Origin: Bin87 sp965221295
GTDB taxonomy: Bacteria; Chloroflexota; Dehalococcoidia; Lucifugimonadales; UBA3495
Assembly (NCBI GenBank): GCA_965221295.1
Contig: OZ244879.1
Coordinates: forward strand, 434,001 to 498,000
Direction: 5' to 3'
DNA length: 64,000 nucleotides
Position numbers and translations under genes: made by a program. This document shows positions 16,884 to 25,805 of the stretch, piece by piece. Each line of letters begins with the position of its first letter. Positions within the stretch are counted from its first letter, which is position 1. The notes under the pieces were generated by a model. It was not told the origin of the DNA. It saw nothing but the letters and a program-made list of their open reading frames with translations, and searched no databases.

Positions 16884-18041
16884 ATGTCGTCCGACGAGTC
16901 CGCCAGAACCGCGATCGTGGCCGTGTCCAAGCCCGGCGCCGCGCTGGCCCGGCGCTTGGCGTCACAACTGCCCGGCGCCGAACTTCACGTGCAGCGGCGA
17001 TTCGCCGACGCCTCGGATCCTCTGGCGCAAATGTACGACCTGCCCCTGTTGCCGCATCTGCAAGATCTGTTCGCCAACCGGGATGGTCTGGTCGTTTTCC
17101 TACCCATCGGCGCGACCGTCCGGCTGCTGGCTCCGGTGATCGGCGACAAGAAGCGGGACGCCGCCGTAGTGTGCGTGGACGACGCTGGCCGCCACGCCAT
17201 CAGCGTCCTTTCGGGACACCTGGGCGGCGCCGATGATCTCACCCGACGAGTGGCAGCGATCCTGGGGGCGCAACCGGTGGTGACGTCGGCGTCCGACGCC
17301 CTGAACGTCGCCGCCATCGACCTGGTGGGACGCGAGCAGGGCTGGCGCATTCAAGCCTCCGCTACCGACCTGACCCGGGCGGCGGCGGCCGTGGTGAACG
17401 GCGATCCCGTCGCCATCTGGTTGGACCCGGAATCTGGAGCCACGTGGCCCTACGATTCCCCCGTGACTCGCGGCATGGTCCAGTTGCATCGTTTGGCCGA
17501 GGCGCTCACCGGCGAATACGCCGCCGCGTTGTTGGTGTCGGACCGTTCGCTGGAAGTTGACGCGGACCGGCCGGTGATCCAATACCATCCCCCCACGCTG
17601 GTGGCCGGGATTGGGTGCCGCCGAGGAGTTGACTTCGCGAGCCTGCGCGCGCTGCTGGAAAAAGCGTTGGCGGAGCACGGACTATCCCGGCACAGCGTAG
17701 CCAAGATCGCCACTGCGGATATCAAGGCGGACGAGCCCGGAATCATGGCCCTGGCCGATTGGTTGGGAGCGCCCCTGGAAATCTACACCGCAGACGAACT
17801 CAACGCGGTGGGCCAGCGAGCCGCCGGTTCGGAACCGCTCAACGGCGATTTGAAACGGCCAACTCCATCAGCGGCGCAGGAGTTGCTCGGGGTGTTCGGT
17901 GTGTCGGAACCGGCGGCGATGCTCGCGGCCGGCGCGGATGGCCTGGTCGCGCCGCGCGCCAAATCGGACCGGGCCACCGTGGCGGTGGCGCGCATCCCAG
18001 CGTGTTCGGTCGCAACGTCCCTGCACGTTGAAAATGACTAA
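16884..18041 (+). CDS. cbiG: Cobalt-precorrin-5A hydrolase
   Basis: CbiG opens the delta-lactone ring and releases C-20 as acetaldehyde, a step unique to the anaerobic pathway. Visible family motifs: VVFLPIGATVRLLAPVIGDK, VSVLSGHLGGADDLTR-like region (ISVLSGHLGGADD) and the C-terminal domain start VAGIGCRRGVDF with IATADIKADEPG. Length 385 aa is complete. The stop overlaps the upstream part of the cbiH start region. Its presence with cbiD and cbiX supports an oxygen-independent corrin route. Confidence 0.93.
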   Translation: MSSDESARTAIVAVSKPGAALARRLASQLPGAELHVQRRFADASDPLAQMYDLPLLPHLQDLFANRDGLVVFLPIGATVRLLAPVIGDKKRDAAVVCVDDAGRHAISVLSGHLGGADDLTRRVAAILGAQPVVTSASDALNVAAIDLVGREQGWRIQASATDLTRAAAAVVNGDPVAIWLDPESGATWPYDSPVTRGMVQLHRLAEALTGEYAAALLVSDRSLEVDADRPVIQYHPPTLVAGIGCRRGVDFASLRALLEKALAEHGLSRHSVAKIATADIKADEPGIMALADWLGAPLEIYTADELNAVGQRAAGSEPLNGDLKRPTPSAAQELLGVFGVSEPAAMLAAGADGLVAPRAKSDRATVAVARIPACSVATSLHVEND

Positions 18042-18051
18042 CGGAGAACTT

Positions 18052-18810
18052 GTGAGCAACGGCAAACTTTACCTGATTGGGCTTGGCCCCGGCGACACCG
18101 GCCATCTCACGCCGGCCGCCGCTTCTGCCATCGCTGAGAGCGACGAGTTGGTGGGATACCGGTACTACATAGAACAGGTCTCCAGTGAAACGGCGGGCAA
18201 GGTCAGCCACGCCATGGAACTGGGCCAGGAACTGGAGCGGGCGGCCCTGGCCGTGGACATCGCCTACTCTGGCAAGACCGTGGCGGTGGTGTCGTCCGGC
18301 GACGCTGGCATCTACGGCATGGCCGGCCCGGTGTACCGTGTCCTGACCGACCGGCAGTGGGATGGACAGAACCCAGCGGTGGAAACGCTTCCGGGGGTTT
18401 CTGCGTTGCAGTCTGCGGCGGCGTTGCTGGGTTCGCCGTTGATGCAGGATTTTTGCGCCATCAGCCTAAGCAACCTGCTCACGCCCTGGGAACAGATACG
18501 GCGCCGCCTGGTGGCCGCTGCCACCGGCGACTTCGTTACGGCGCTGTACAACCCGCGGAGCCGACGCCGCGTCGATCAGTTGCGCGAGGCTCGTGAAATT
18601 TACCTGGAGCATCGCAGCCCGGACACTCCGGTGGGCATCGTGCGCCACGCCTTCCGGCCTGAGCAGGCCGTCGCACTGTCCAGCTTGGACGAGTTGGACG
18701 GCGAGCGGTTGGGCGTCGATATGTTCACCACCGTGATCATCGGCAACTCGAACACCTATGTCCACAACGGCCGGATGGTCACCCCGCGCGGGTACGAGGC
18801 CAAGGGCTAG
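18052..18810 (+). CDS. cbiH: Precorrin-3B / cobalt-factor-III C17-methyltransferase
   Basis: Class III SAM methylase for ring contraction and C-17 methylation. Motifs: LYLIGLGPGDTGHLTP, VSSGDAGIYGMAGPVY, ETLPGVSALQSAAALLG and the CbiH/CobJ-specific DFCAISLSNLLTPWE and VTALYNPRSRRR. The GTG at 18052 was chosen because ACGGAG lies 5 bases upstream; an in-frame ATG at 18034 overlapping cbiG is the alternative. It is the last corrin gene here; cbiE, cbiJ, cbiA, cbiB and cbiP are not in the window. Confidence 0.92.
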   Translation: MSNGKLYLIGLGPGDTGHLTPAAASAIAESDELVGYRYYIEQVSSETAGKVSHAMELGQELERAALAVDIAYSGKTVAVVSSGDAGIYGMAGPVYRVLTDRQWDGQNPAVETLPGVSALQSAAALLGSPLMQDFCAISLSNLLTPWEQIRRRLVAAATGDFVTALYNPRSRRRVDQLREAREIYLEHRSPDTPVGIVRHAFRPEQAVALSSLDELDGERLGVDMFTTVIIGNSNTYVHNGRMVTPRGYEAKG

Positions 18811-18824
18811 TCAGGAAAGGTTGC

Positions 18825-18833
18825 TGTTATACT
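18825..18833 (+). promoter_or_regulatory. Extended -10 promoter element for the second HpcH aldolase gene
   Basis: TGTTATACT, identical to the distal leuS element, lies 43 bases before the GTG start at 18876 and just after the cbiH stop. It suggests the aldolase gene is transcribed separately from the corrin genes. Confidence 0.5.
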
Positions 18834-18875
18834 CCATCGAGATTTGCCCAGACATCGAATTGCAGGAGGAGCGCC

Positions 18876-19622
18876 GTGCCAGCCATACGTCCCAACCCGG
18901 TGAAAGAGAAGTTGCAGCGCGGCGAACCCGCCACCTGCATCTCCGGCCTGATGAGCAGCGAGATCATCGACTTCCTGGGCCCCGTGGGGTTCGATTCGGT
19001 GTGGATGGAGTGCGAGCATGGCCCGGTGGACTGGGAAACGCTGGGCGACATGACCCGGGCCTGCGACCTGTGGGGCATGGCGTCCATCACTCGCTGCAAC
19101 GCAAACGACGCCGGACTCATCACACGAACGCTGGATCGCGGCTCCATGGGCGTGGTGTTGCCGCACGTGAACACCCGAGCCGAAGCGGAAGCGGCCGCGG
19201 GCGCGGCCAAGTTCGCTCCCCTGGGGTTTCGCGGCATGTTCGGCGGCCGGCAGTCCTTCGGCGTGCCCGATTACGTTCACCGGGCCAACGACCAGACCAT
19301 GGTCGTCGTTCTGATCGAAGAGGTGACGGCCCTGGATAACCTGGACGACATCCTGAAGGTTGACGGCATTGACGTGTTCTTCGTGGCGCCCACGGACCTA
19401 TCGCAGACCATGGGACACATCGGCGACGTGGGGCACCCTGAAGTTCAGGCCGCCATTGACGACGCCATCGCCCGAATTGTCGACGCCGGGCGCACTGCTG
19501 GCACGCTGGTGAACGACGACAACGTGGCCGCCTACGTGGAAAAGGGAGCCCGCTTCCTCATGACGTCGTGGAACGCCTGGGTGGCCAGGGGAGCCAGCGA
19601 CTTTCTGGGGCGGATTCGCTGA
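18876..19622 (+). CDS. HpcH/HpaI aldolase-family protein
   Basis: A 248-aa TIM-barrel aldolase related to 2-keto-3-deoxy-acid aldolases. Motifs: FDSVWMECEHGPVDW, GSMGVVLPHVNT, KFAPLGFRGMFGG and VFFVAPTDLSQTMG. GTG start with AGGAGG 6 bases upstream. It is a paralogue in type of the aldolase at 8014-8799 but clearly diverged. It converges on the LysR regulator gene with one base between the stops. The substrate is not predictable from sequence. Confidence 0.85.
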   Translation: MPAIRPNPVKEKLQRGEPATCISGLMSSEIIDFLGPVGFDSVWMECEHGPVDWETLGDMTRACDLWGMASITRCNANDAGLITRTLDRGSMGVVLPHVNTRAEAEAAAGAAKFAPLGFRGMFGGRQSFGVPDYVHRANDQTMVVVLIEEVTALDNLDDILKVDGIDVFFVAPTDLSQTMGHIGDVGHPEVQAAIDDAIARIVDAGRTAGTLVNDDNVAAYVEKGARFLMTSWNAWVARGASDFLGRIR

Positions 19623-19623
19623 C

Positions 19624-20583
19624 TCACTGGGTGGCGTTGGCGATGGCCTCCGCCCGGGGTTCGCCGCCGTGGTCAACGTCCCAATCCCAAAGGTCGGCGT
19701 GAAAACCGGAAAGGTTTTCGCCCAGCGTGTTGATGAAATTGCGCACGCCGCGCCCGTGGAACTTGCCCTTCAAGGTGCACACGCCGATGTTCGCTGACGG
19801 GAATATGTGATCCAGGCGCACCACCGCCAGGCGGTCGTGGTCCTCCGGATGCAGAGTGAAATCGCTGACGATGGCGATGCCCATGCCAATGGCGACGTAC
19901 CGCTTGATCATCTCCGTGTTGTCCATTTCCAGCACCACGTCGTAACCGACGCTGCGCTCGCGGAGCTTTTGCTCCACGCGCCGCCGGCTCAGGCTCTCCG
20001 GGCTGTTCAGAATCAGCGGAAACCTGGCCATGTCCTCGATGGTGACTGGATCACGCAGCAGCAACTCGTGGCTGGGCTCTGAGATGAGCACCACGTTGTA
20101 GTCGAACAGCTCGGTAAATTCCAGGGACGGGTCGTCCGTGGGAGGGGCGGAGCACAGCGCCAGGTCAACCTCCCCGGACTTGACCAACTGGATGAGATTG
20201 GCGTAGGAACGGGCCACCAGCCTCATGCGGACGTCTGGGTACCGGGAGCGGAACTGACGGATCGGGCGCGGCAGATGGTAGGAAACGATGTCGGGGTAGG
20301 CGCCCACCACGAAGGACCCGCGCCCTTCCGAGTAGTCCATCTGCGTCTTCAACGTATCGATGGACTCGACGATGGGCGTTACCAATTCGTAGAACAGGGA
20401 ACCTTCGGAGGTCAGTTGGATGGGCCGTTTGATGCGGTCGAACAGCGTAATCCCAAATTCTCCCTCCAACTTGCGCAGGTGGGTGGTAACCGTGGGTTGT
20501 CCAAGTTCCAGCTTGCGAGCGGCTTTCGATACGCTCCGCAGACGGGCAACATGGTAAAAGCTGATGATCTCTCGCAGTTCCAT
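19624..20583 (-). CDS. LysR-family transcriptional regulator
   Basis: A 319-aa LysR-type regulator. The winged helix-turn-helix spans about residues 1-60 (SVSKAARKLELGQPTVTTHL, then GITLFDR), followed by a periplasmic-binding-like effector domain. The ATG at 20583 (MELREIISFYHV) was chosen; the longer frame to 20634 adds unrelated residues. AGAAGGTGG lies about 7 bases before the start. An extended -10 and an ATTGC-N7-GCAAT dyad lie 57-93 bases upstream, consistent with autoregulation. Effector and targets are unknown; the ferredoxin and cyclodeaminase-like genes read divergently 557 bases away. Confidence 0.88.
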   Translation of the reverse strand: MELREIISFYHVARLRSVSKAARKLELGQPTVTTHLRKLEGEFGITLFDRIKRPIQLTSEGSLFYELVTPIVESIDTLKTQMDYSEGRGSFVVGAYPDIVSYHLPRPIRQFRSRYPDVRMRLVARSYANLIQLVKSGEVDLALCSAPPTDDPSLEFTELFDYNVVLISEPSHELLLRDPVTIEDMARFPLILNSPESLSRRRVEQKLRERSVGYDVVLEMDNTEMIKRYVAIGMGIAIVSDFTLHPEDHDRLAVVRLDHIFPSANIGVCTLKGKFHGRGVRNFINTLGENLSGFHADLWDWDVDHGGEPRAEAIANATQ

Positions 20584-20639
20584 GGGCGAACCACCTTCTG
20601 TCAACCTTTTCCGGGAAAATCCACACAGTCGCACAATAT

Positions 20640-20648
20640 AGTATATCA
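20640..20648 (-). promoter_or_regulatory. Extended -10 promoter element for the LysR regulator gene
   Basis: The - strand reads TGATATACT, with TTGCAA 15 bases upstream as a possible weak -35. It lies 57 bases before the ATG. The palindromic dyad at 20660-20676 overlaps the -35 position. Confidence 0.5.
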
Positions 20649-20659
20649 GAATACTGGAT

Positions 20660-20676
20660 ATTGCAATATTGGCAAT
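20660..20676. promoter_or_regulatory. Candidate LysR operator dyad
   Basis: ATTGCAATATTGGCAAT: five-base inverted arms ATTGC/GCAAT around seven bases, containing a T-N11-A core (T20662, A20674) typical of LysR-type binding sites. It sits on the -35 region of the regulator's own promoter, the normal site for autorepression. Confidence 0.5.
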
Positions 20677-21019
20677 TGGATTGCGCCCGCCTGCTATATG
20701 GCAGTAACTACGCAGTTGGGCGGTCCCACAGCCTCCATTCCATGCTGCTCACCCTAGGTCATGGCGAGAGGTTCCATTTTCCTGGCCATACGCGCCCATG
20801 ATGTCGTTGCGAGCCATCCTATGCTGTCATAGGGGGCGCAGCGCCGCAACCCTGCCACCGGTAAACGACGACCGCCCTATGGGGCCCACAACCGCTGTTC
20901 GACTCGTCGCCACCCAAGAAGTTTGACGAAGTCGTCGCTCCTATGAGGTACGCCGCGCGCCGCGGCGCCGCCAAAGGCCCGTATCGCTGGCGGCAATAGC
21001 GATATGGCGGCCGTATGCC

Positions 21020-21049
21020 TTGACAAAATATCGGGAAAAACCGCAGAAT
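21020..21049 (+). promoter_or_regulatory. Candidate sigma70 promoter for the ferredoxin gene
   Basis: A perfect -35 TTGACA at 21020-21025, an 18-base spacer, and CAGAAT at 21044-21049 as -10 (4 of 6). It lies 90 bases before the ferredoxin ATG. Confidence 0.45.
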
Positions 21050-21139
21050 ACCCGTTACCAACGGGCCACCCAGGGATCGCGTCGGTGGGAACCGGCGCCC
21101 GAATTTGCCTAGATTATTCGCCCGTCTCGAGGTAATCTG

Positions 21140-21382
21140 ATGGCGTTCGTGATCACACAGCCATGCGAGGGAGTCAAAGACGCCTCCTGCGTTGATGTTT
21201 GCCCTGTGGACTGCATCCATTCCGACGATGACGCTCCCATGTACTACATCAACCCCGATGACTGCATTGACTGCGCTTACTGTGTGGCCGTGTGCCCGGT
21301 TTCTGCGATTTTCGATGAATTTACCGTGCCCGCCGACATGCGGGAGTACGTTCGCACCAACCGCCTCTATTTTTCCCGCTAA
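21140..21382 (+). CDS. fdxA: 7Fe/8Fe ferredoxin (FdxA type)
   Basis: An 80-aa electron carrier with two iron-sulfur clusters. The first site reads C9..C17VDVCPVDC and the second CIDCAYCVAVCP, the spacing of seven-iron (3Fe-4S/4Fe-4S) ferredoxins such as actinobacterial FdxA. The acidic middle and the C-terminal FDEFTVP segment also match. A TTGACA-type promoter lies 90 bases upstream. The next gene starts 17 bases downstream on the same strand; a functional link to it is not evident. Confidence 0.92.
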   Translation: MAFVITQPCEGVKDASCVDVCPVDCIHSDDDAPMYYINPDDCIDCAYCVAVCPVSAIFDEFTVPADMREYVRTNRLYFSR

Positions 21383-21399
21383 TACCGCCGTAGCTCGAT

Positions 21400-22353
21400 A
21401 TGGCCCGGTTTCTCACCGACGCTCAGGTGAATGAGTGCGTTTCGCTCCATGAGGTTCTGACGGCCGTTGAAGAAATGGCGACTCAATACGGGCGCGGCGC
21501 CGCGGTCAACTTGACCCGACGCCGAATCGCTACGCCCAGTGGCTACCTGGCGGTGATGGGTGGAGCGTTGCTCTACGATGGCGTGTTGGGCGTCAAGACT
21601 TTCACCCACACCCGCAACGGTTATTCCTTCCAGATCAGCCTCTACGACGCCGAGAGCGGCGAATTGCTGCTCTACACCCAGGCCAACCGGCTGGGACAGT
21701 TGCGGACCGGCGCCACCACCGGCGTCGCCGTGAAAACCCTGGCCAACGCGGGGCCAGTCACCGTGGGGATCATCGGAACTGGCAACCAGGCCGGCGACCA
21801 GTTGCGCGCTGTTAGCCTGACGCGCCAGATCACCGCAGCGAGAGCGTTCAGTCGCAACGCCGAGAATCGCCGCGCCTTTGCCCAACGCATGACCGACGAC
21901 TTGGGCATTCCGGTAACGGCGGTCGATGCCAACCAGGATGCCGTGGCTGACTGCGACGTCGTTATCGCCATCGCCGCCACCCAGACCCCGGTGGTTCGGG
22001 GCGAATGGCTGACCGCCGGCGCGACGGTCATCGGCGCCGGGCCCACCCTGTCGCGTCACCAGGAAGTCGATATCGATACCATCGCGCGAGCCGACCGCCG
22101 CTTCGTGGACTCGCTTGAACAGGCGCCGCTGGAATGCGGCGACATATTGGCTGCTGTAGAGCAGGGATTGGCGCAGTGGAGCCAGTTCCACGAACTGCGC
22201 CACGCCGTTGCGGGAATCGTGCCTGGACGCATGAGTCGCGATGAAATCGTCTATTGCAAACTGATGGGCGCTGGGCTGGCCGACGTAGCCGCCGCCAAGG
22301 TGGCGTGGGAGCAGGCCCGGCGCCTGAACATCGGCGTCGAAATGGACTGGTAG
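21400..22353 (+). CDS. Ornithine cyclodeaminase / mu-crystallin family oxidoreductase
   Basis: A 317-aa NAD(P)-dependent enzyme of the ornithine cyclodeaminase/mu-crystallin family, whose members act on amino or imino acids (deamination, imine reduction, alanine or ectoine-related reactions). Motifs: ANRLGQLRTGATTGVAVKTL preceding the Rossmann fold, then VGIIGTGNQAGDQL and VVIAIAATQTPVV. Specificity cannot be inferred. It converges on the carB stop at 22406 with a 52-base gap and no obvious terminator hairpin. Confidence 0.85.
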   Translation: MARFLTDAQVNECVSLHEVLTAVEEMATQYGRGAAVNLTRRRIATPSGYLAVMGGALLYDGVLGVKTFTHTRNGYSFQISLYDAESGELLLYTQANRLGQLRTGATTGVAVKTLANAGPVTVGIIGTGNQAGDQLRAVSLTRQITAARAFSRNAENRRAFAQRMTDDLGIPVTAVDANQDAVADCDVVIAIAATQTPVVRGEWLTAGATVIGAGPTLSRHQEVDIDTIARADRRFVDSLEQAPLECGDILAAVEQGLAQWSQFHELRHAVAGIVPGRMSRDEIVYCKLMGAGLADVAAAKVAWEQARRLNIGVEMDW

Positions 22354-22405
22354 GCGCGAGCTTGAGATTTGCGCCCATCGCCCGGGATGCCGTAGCGTCG
22401 GGTTG

Positions 22406-25048
22406 CTAGCGGGGAGCCGCCAGATACTCGTCGGTGGTCAGGATGTTGTAGTTGTCCAGGCCACTCAACATGCTCTCCATGGCGGCGCGGGCCGTGTCCA
22501 GCGAGGTGAAGCAGGGGATGCGCCGCTCGACCGCCGCGCGCCGGATGAAGAAGCCGTCCCGCATTACTGACGTGTCGCCCGACAGGGTGTTGACCACGGC
22601 GCCCACGGTGCCGTCGTTGATCACGTCCAGCACGTCGGGAGACCCCTCGCCGATGCGCTTGGTGATGGTGGTTACGGGCAGGTTCATGGCGGTGATCATG
22701 GCTGCGGTGCCCTCGGTGGCGTACAGCCGGCACCCGGCGGCGGCCAATCCCCGGATCAACGGCAGCGAGTCCGCCTTGGCCTGATCCGAAACGCTCAACA
22801 GCACGCCCATGCCGGGCGACAGGTTGATGCTGGCCGCCTGCAGGGCCTTGGTGAGGGCTCCGGCAAAGTCCCAGTCGATGCCCATGACTTCGCCGGTGGA
22901 CTTCATTTCCGGACCCATATACCAGTCCACCCCCACCAGTTTGGACATGGAGAAAACCGGGGCCTTGATGCCCACCAGCTTCTGGCGAGGCCAGAGTCCG
23001 CCCTCGTAACCCAGATCGGCCAGCTTGGCGTCCAGCATGACCCGTGTGGCCAAGTTGGCGACCGGGACACCGGTGACCTTGGATATGAAGGGAATGGTGC
23101 GGCTGCCGCGGGGGTTGACCTCCAGCACGTACACCGTCGTGGGCTCGTCCCCATCGGTGGAGTGGACGCTGGGGCTGCGGTACGCGCTGCCGCCCTGCAG
23201 CACGAACTGGATGTTCATCAGGCCGCGCACCCCCAGGGCCAGCCCGATGCGGGTGGTGTAATCCACCAGGGTGTCGACTTCCGCCTCGGTGAGGTTCAGG
23301 CCCGGATAGATGGCCATGGAGTCGCCGCTATGCACCCCGGCGCGCTCCACGTGCTCCATGATGCCGGGAATCAGCACCCGTTCGCCGTCGCAGATCGCGT
23401 CCACCTCGCACTCGCGACCCTCCATGTAGTGGTCCACCAGGACCTCGCGTTCGGGCGTAACCTCGGTGGCGATGGTTAGGTAGCGGATGAGTTCGGTGGC
23501 GTTGCGCACGATTTCCATGGCCCGGCCGCCTAGCACGTAGCTGGGCCGCACCACCACTGGGTATTCGATGCGCTGGGCGACGCGCAACGCTTGATCCACC
23601 GAGTGAACCGTGGCCCCCGGCGGCTGGGGGATGCCCAAACCGACCAGGAACCGTTCGAACTTCTGCCGGTCGCTGGCGATGTCGATGGCCTCGGCGCTGG
23701 ATCCCAATATGGGCAGACCAGCGGCGGCCAGGGATTGAGAGAGGTTGATGGCAGTCTGACCGCCGAATTGCACCAAGCTCGGCGGCGGGTTGTCGTCCAC
23801 AGTCTCGTTGTCGATGATGTCCCGCACCGCCTCCTCGTCCAGCGGTTCGAAATACAGCCGGTCGCTGGTGTCGAAGTCGGTGGATACGGTCTCTGGGTTG
23901 GAATTGACCATGATGCTGGCGACGCCGGCTTGGGACAGGGCCCATGCGGCGTGCACGCTGCAATAATCGAATTCGATGCCCTGGCCGATGCGGATGGGGC
24001 CGCTGCCGATGACGACGGCCTTGGGACCCGGCAGCGGCGGGGCTTCGTTTTCGGTGTCGTACGCGCTGTAGTAGTATGGAGTGGCGGCCTCGAATTCGGC
24101 GGCGCAGGTATCCACCATCTTGAACACCGGCCTGATGCCGTGCTGCTGACGCATTTGCCGCACCTGCTCCGGTAGCAGGCCGGACAGCGTGGCGATTTCC
24201 AGGTCGGGGAAGCCCAGCCGCTTTGACGCCAGCAGCGTCGTCGGAGTCAGGGGATTGCCCAGCAGCCGGCGTTCTTGGTCAACGATACGCTCCAATGCCG
24301 CGATGAACCACGGGTCGATGCTGGTATGGGCCACCAATTCGTCGCGGGTGACGCCCCGGCGCAACGCCGCGGTGAGGGCCCACAAACGCAGGTCGTTGGG
24401 ATGCAAGGGCAGCGAATCCAGCAACTGTTGCCGTCCCTGAGCGACGTTCAAGTCTCGCCACTCTGACGCTTCCCAGAGCAGCGAGGAGTTGGACTGTTCC
24501 AAAGCCCGAGTGGCCTTTTGGAGTGCGGACTCGAAGCTGCGATCGATTGCCATAACCTCGCCGGTGGCCTTCATCTGGGTGGTTACCTGGCGGTCGCCGT
24601 TGGGGAACTTGTCGAACGGCCAGCGGGGAATCTTCACCACGCAGTAATCCAGGGCCGGCTCGAACGCCGCGCTGGTGCTGCCGGTAACGGCGTTGGCGAT
24701 CTCATCCAAACGCCGGCCAACGGCGATCTTGGCGGACACCCGCGCGATGGGGTACCCAGTGGCCTTGCTGGCCAACGCCGACGAACGGCTGACGCGGGGA
24801 TTCACCTCGATGACGTAGTAATCCGAGTCGGCCTGCCAGTCGGTGGGCCGGTTCCGCATGGCGTCGGGATGGGGCCGCAGCGCCAGCTGGATGTTGCAAC
24901 CGCCCTCTATGCCCAGGTTGCGTATGATGCTGAGGCTGGCGGTGCGGAGCATCTGGTACTCCTTGTCCGTCAGGGTTTGGCTGGGCGCGACCACGATGCT
25001 GTCGCCGGTGTGCGCGCCCATGGGGTCCAGGTTTTCCATGTTGCACAC
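22406..25048 (-). CDS. carB: Carbamoyl-phosphate synthase large subunit, part 2 of a frameshifted carB
   Basis: This 880-aa frame holds most of CarB: the rest of the first carboxyphosphate half (from VCNMENLDPMGAHTGDSIV), the oligomerisation region, the second ATP-grasp half (starting AVVIGSGPIRIGQGIEFDYC) and the C-terminal MGS-like allosteric domain. CarB makes carbamoyl phosphate from glutamine-derived ammonia, bicarbonate and two ATP. The frame begins in the middle of a conserved motif, and the preceding 225 residues lie in another frame (24970-25740). One missing base near 25058-25062 explains the break. If the break is real the enzyme is inactive unless bypassed; a sequencing error is equally likely. 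Confidence 0.92.
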   Translation of the reverse strand: MCNMENLDPMGAHTGDSIVVAPSQTLTDKEYQMLRTASLSIIRNLGIEGGCNIQLALRPHPDAMRNRPTDWQADSDYYVIEVNPRVSRSSALASKATGYPIARVSAKIAVGRRLDEIANAVTGSTSAAFEPALDYCVVKIPRWPFDKFPNGDRQVTTQMKATGEVMAIDRSFESALQKATRALEQSNSSLLWEASEWRDLNVAQGRQQLLDSLPLHPNDLRLWALTAALRRGVTRDELVAHTSIDPWFIAALERIVDQERRLLGNPLTPTTLLASKRLGFPDLEIATLSGLLPEQVRQMRQQHGIRPVFKMVDTCAAEFEAATPYYYSAYDTENEAPPLPGPKAVVIGSGPIRIGQGIEFDYCSVHAAWALSQAGVASIMVNSNPETVSTDFDTSDRLYFEPLDEEAVRDIIDNETVDDNPPPSLVQFGGQTAINLSQSLAAAGLPILGSSAEAIDIASDRQKFERFLVGLGIPQPPGATVHSVDQALRVAQRIEYPVVVRPSYVLGGRAMEIVRNATELIRYLTIATEVTPEREVLVDHYMEGRECEVDAICDGERVLIPGIMEHVERAGVHSGDSMAIYPGLNLTEAEVDTLVDYTTRIGLALGVRGLMNIQFVLQGGSAYRSPSVHSTDGDEPTTVYVLEVNPRGSRTIPFISKVTGVPVANLATRVMLDAKLADLGYEGGLWPRQKLVGIKAPVFSMSKLVGVDWYMGPEMKSTGEVMGIDWDFAGALTKALQAASINLSPGMGVLLSVSDQAKADSLPLIRGLAAAGCRLYATEGTAAMITAMNLPVTTITKRIGEGSPDVLDVINDGTVGAVVNTLSGDTSVMRDGFFIRRAAVERRIPCFTSLDTARAAMESMLSGLDNYNILTTDEYLAAPR

Positions 25049-25740
25049 GGTGATGCAGTGTCGGCGCCGTCCCGGATCACCTCGTATTCCACTTCCTTCC
25101 AGCCCACCAACGAACGTTCCAGCAGCACCTGGCTGATGGGGCTGGCCGACAAGCCGCTCTCCACCACCGCGGTGAATTCCGCGTCGGTTTCGGCGATGCC
25201 GCCACCGGTGCCGCCCAGGGTGTACGCCGGGCGCACCACCAAGGGCAGACCGACCTCCTGGCGGTATTCTTGCGCCTCCTCCATGGTGGAAACCGTCCGG
25301 TTGGGCGGCATGGGTTCGCCGATGTCGAGCAGGAATTGCCGGAAGAAGTCCCGGTCTTCGGCCTTGCGGATGGTCTCAAGGGGGGTTCCCAGCAGCCGCA
25401 CGTCATGGCGATCTAGGACTCCGGCGTCGGCCAGGGCCACGGCTAGGTTGAGGCCGGTTTGGCCGCCCAGCGTGGGAAGCAACCCATCCGGGCGTTCGGC
25501 CGCGATGATGCGTTCCAGCACTGGAACGGTCAACGGCTCGATGTAAACGCGGTCCGCGATGTCCCGGTCGGTCATGATCGTCGCGGGGTTGGAGTTGACC
25601 AGCACGGTGTACACACCCTCCTCGCGGAGGGCCTTGCAGGCCTGGGTGCCGGCGTAGTCGAACTCGGCGGCCTGCCCAATGACGATGGGCCCGGAACCGA
25701 TGACCAAAACTTTGCGGGGTTGTTGGGGAATGTCGCTCAA
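24970..25740 (-). CDS. carB: Carbamoyl-phosphate synthase large subunit, part 1 (N-terminus) of a frameshifted carB
   Basis: The N-terminal 225 residues or so are canonical CarB: KVLVIGSGPIVIGQAAEFDYAG, NSNPATIMTD, PTLGGQTGLN and VRPAYTLGGTGGG, then LVGWKEVEYEVIRDGADT. After that the frame runs about 30 residues through out-of-frame sequence to a stop at 24970. The expected continuation (Asn-Cys-Ile-Thr-Val-Cys-Asn-Met) is present one frame away, so a single base was lost (AAC to AC in the Asn codon, - strand). It is the last gene of the pyr operon. See the part 2 entry for the rest of the protein. Confidence 0.92.
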   Translation of the reverse strand: MSDIPQQPRKVLVIGSGPIVIGQAAEFDYAGTQACKALREEGVYTVLVNSNPATIMTDRDIADRVYIEPLTVPVLERIIAAERPDGLLPTLGGQTGLNLAVALADAGVLDRHDVRLLGTPLETIRKAEDRDFFRQFLLDIGEPMPPNRTVSTMEEAQEYRQEVGLPLVVRPAYTLGGTGGGIAETDAEFTAVVESGLSASPISQVLLERSLVGWKEVEYEVIRDGADTASPCATWKTWTPWARTPATASWSRPAKP

Positions 25741-25805
25741 TGGGGTATCCTCGCTGCGTCGTTTCGCCAGTTATGAAAAATGGGGCATGGCCCCGGGCAG
25801 TTCAA

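Larger units (their letters stand above)
20584..21139. other. Intergenic region between the LysR regulator and ferredoxin genes
   Basis: A 556-base gap. The first 100 bases are AT-rich for this genome and hold the LysR promoter and dyad; a sigma70-type promoter for the ferredoxin is near 21020. The middle (about 20700-21010) has no recognisable gene, repeat or RNA motif. Confidence 0.6.

Noticed and set aside
25058..25062. Programmed ribosomal frameshift in carB
   Set aside because: No slippery heptamer, stop-codon context or downstream stem is apparent, and carB is not known to use recoding; loss of one base explains it better.
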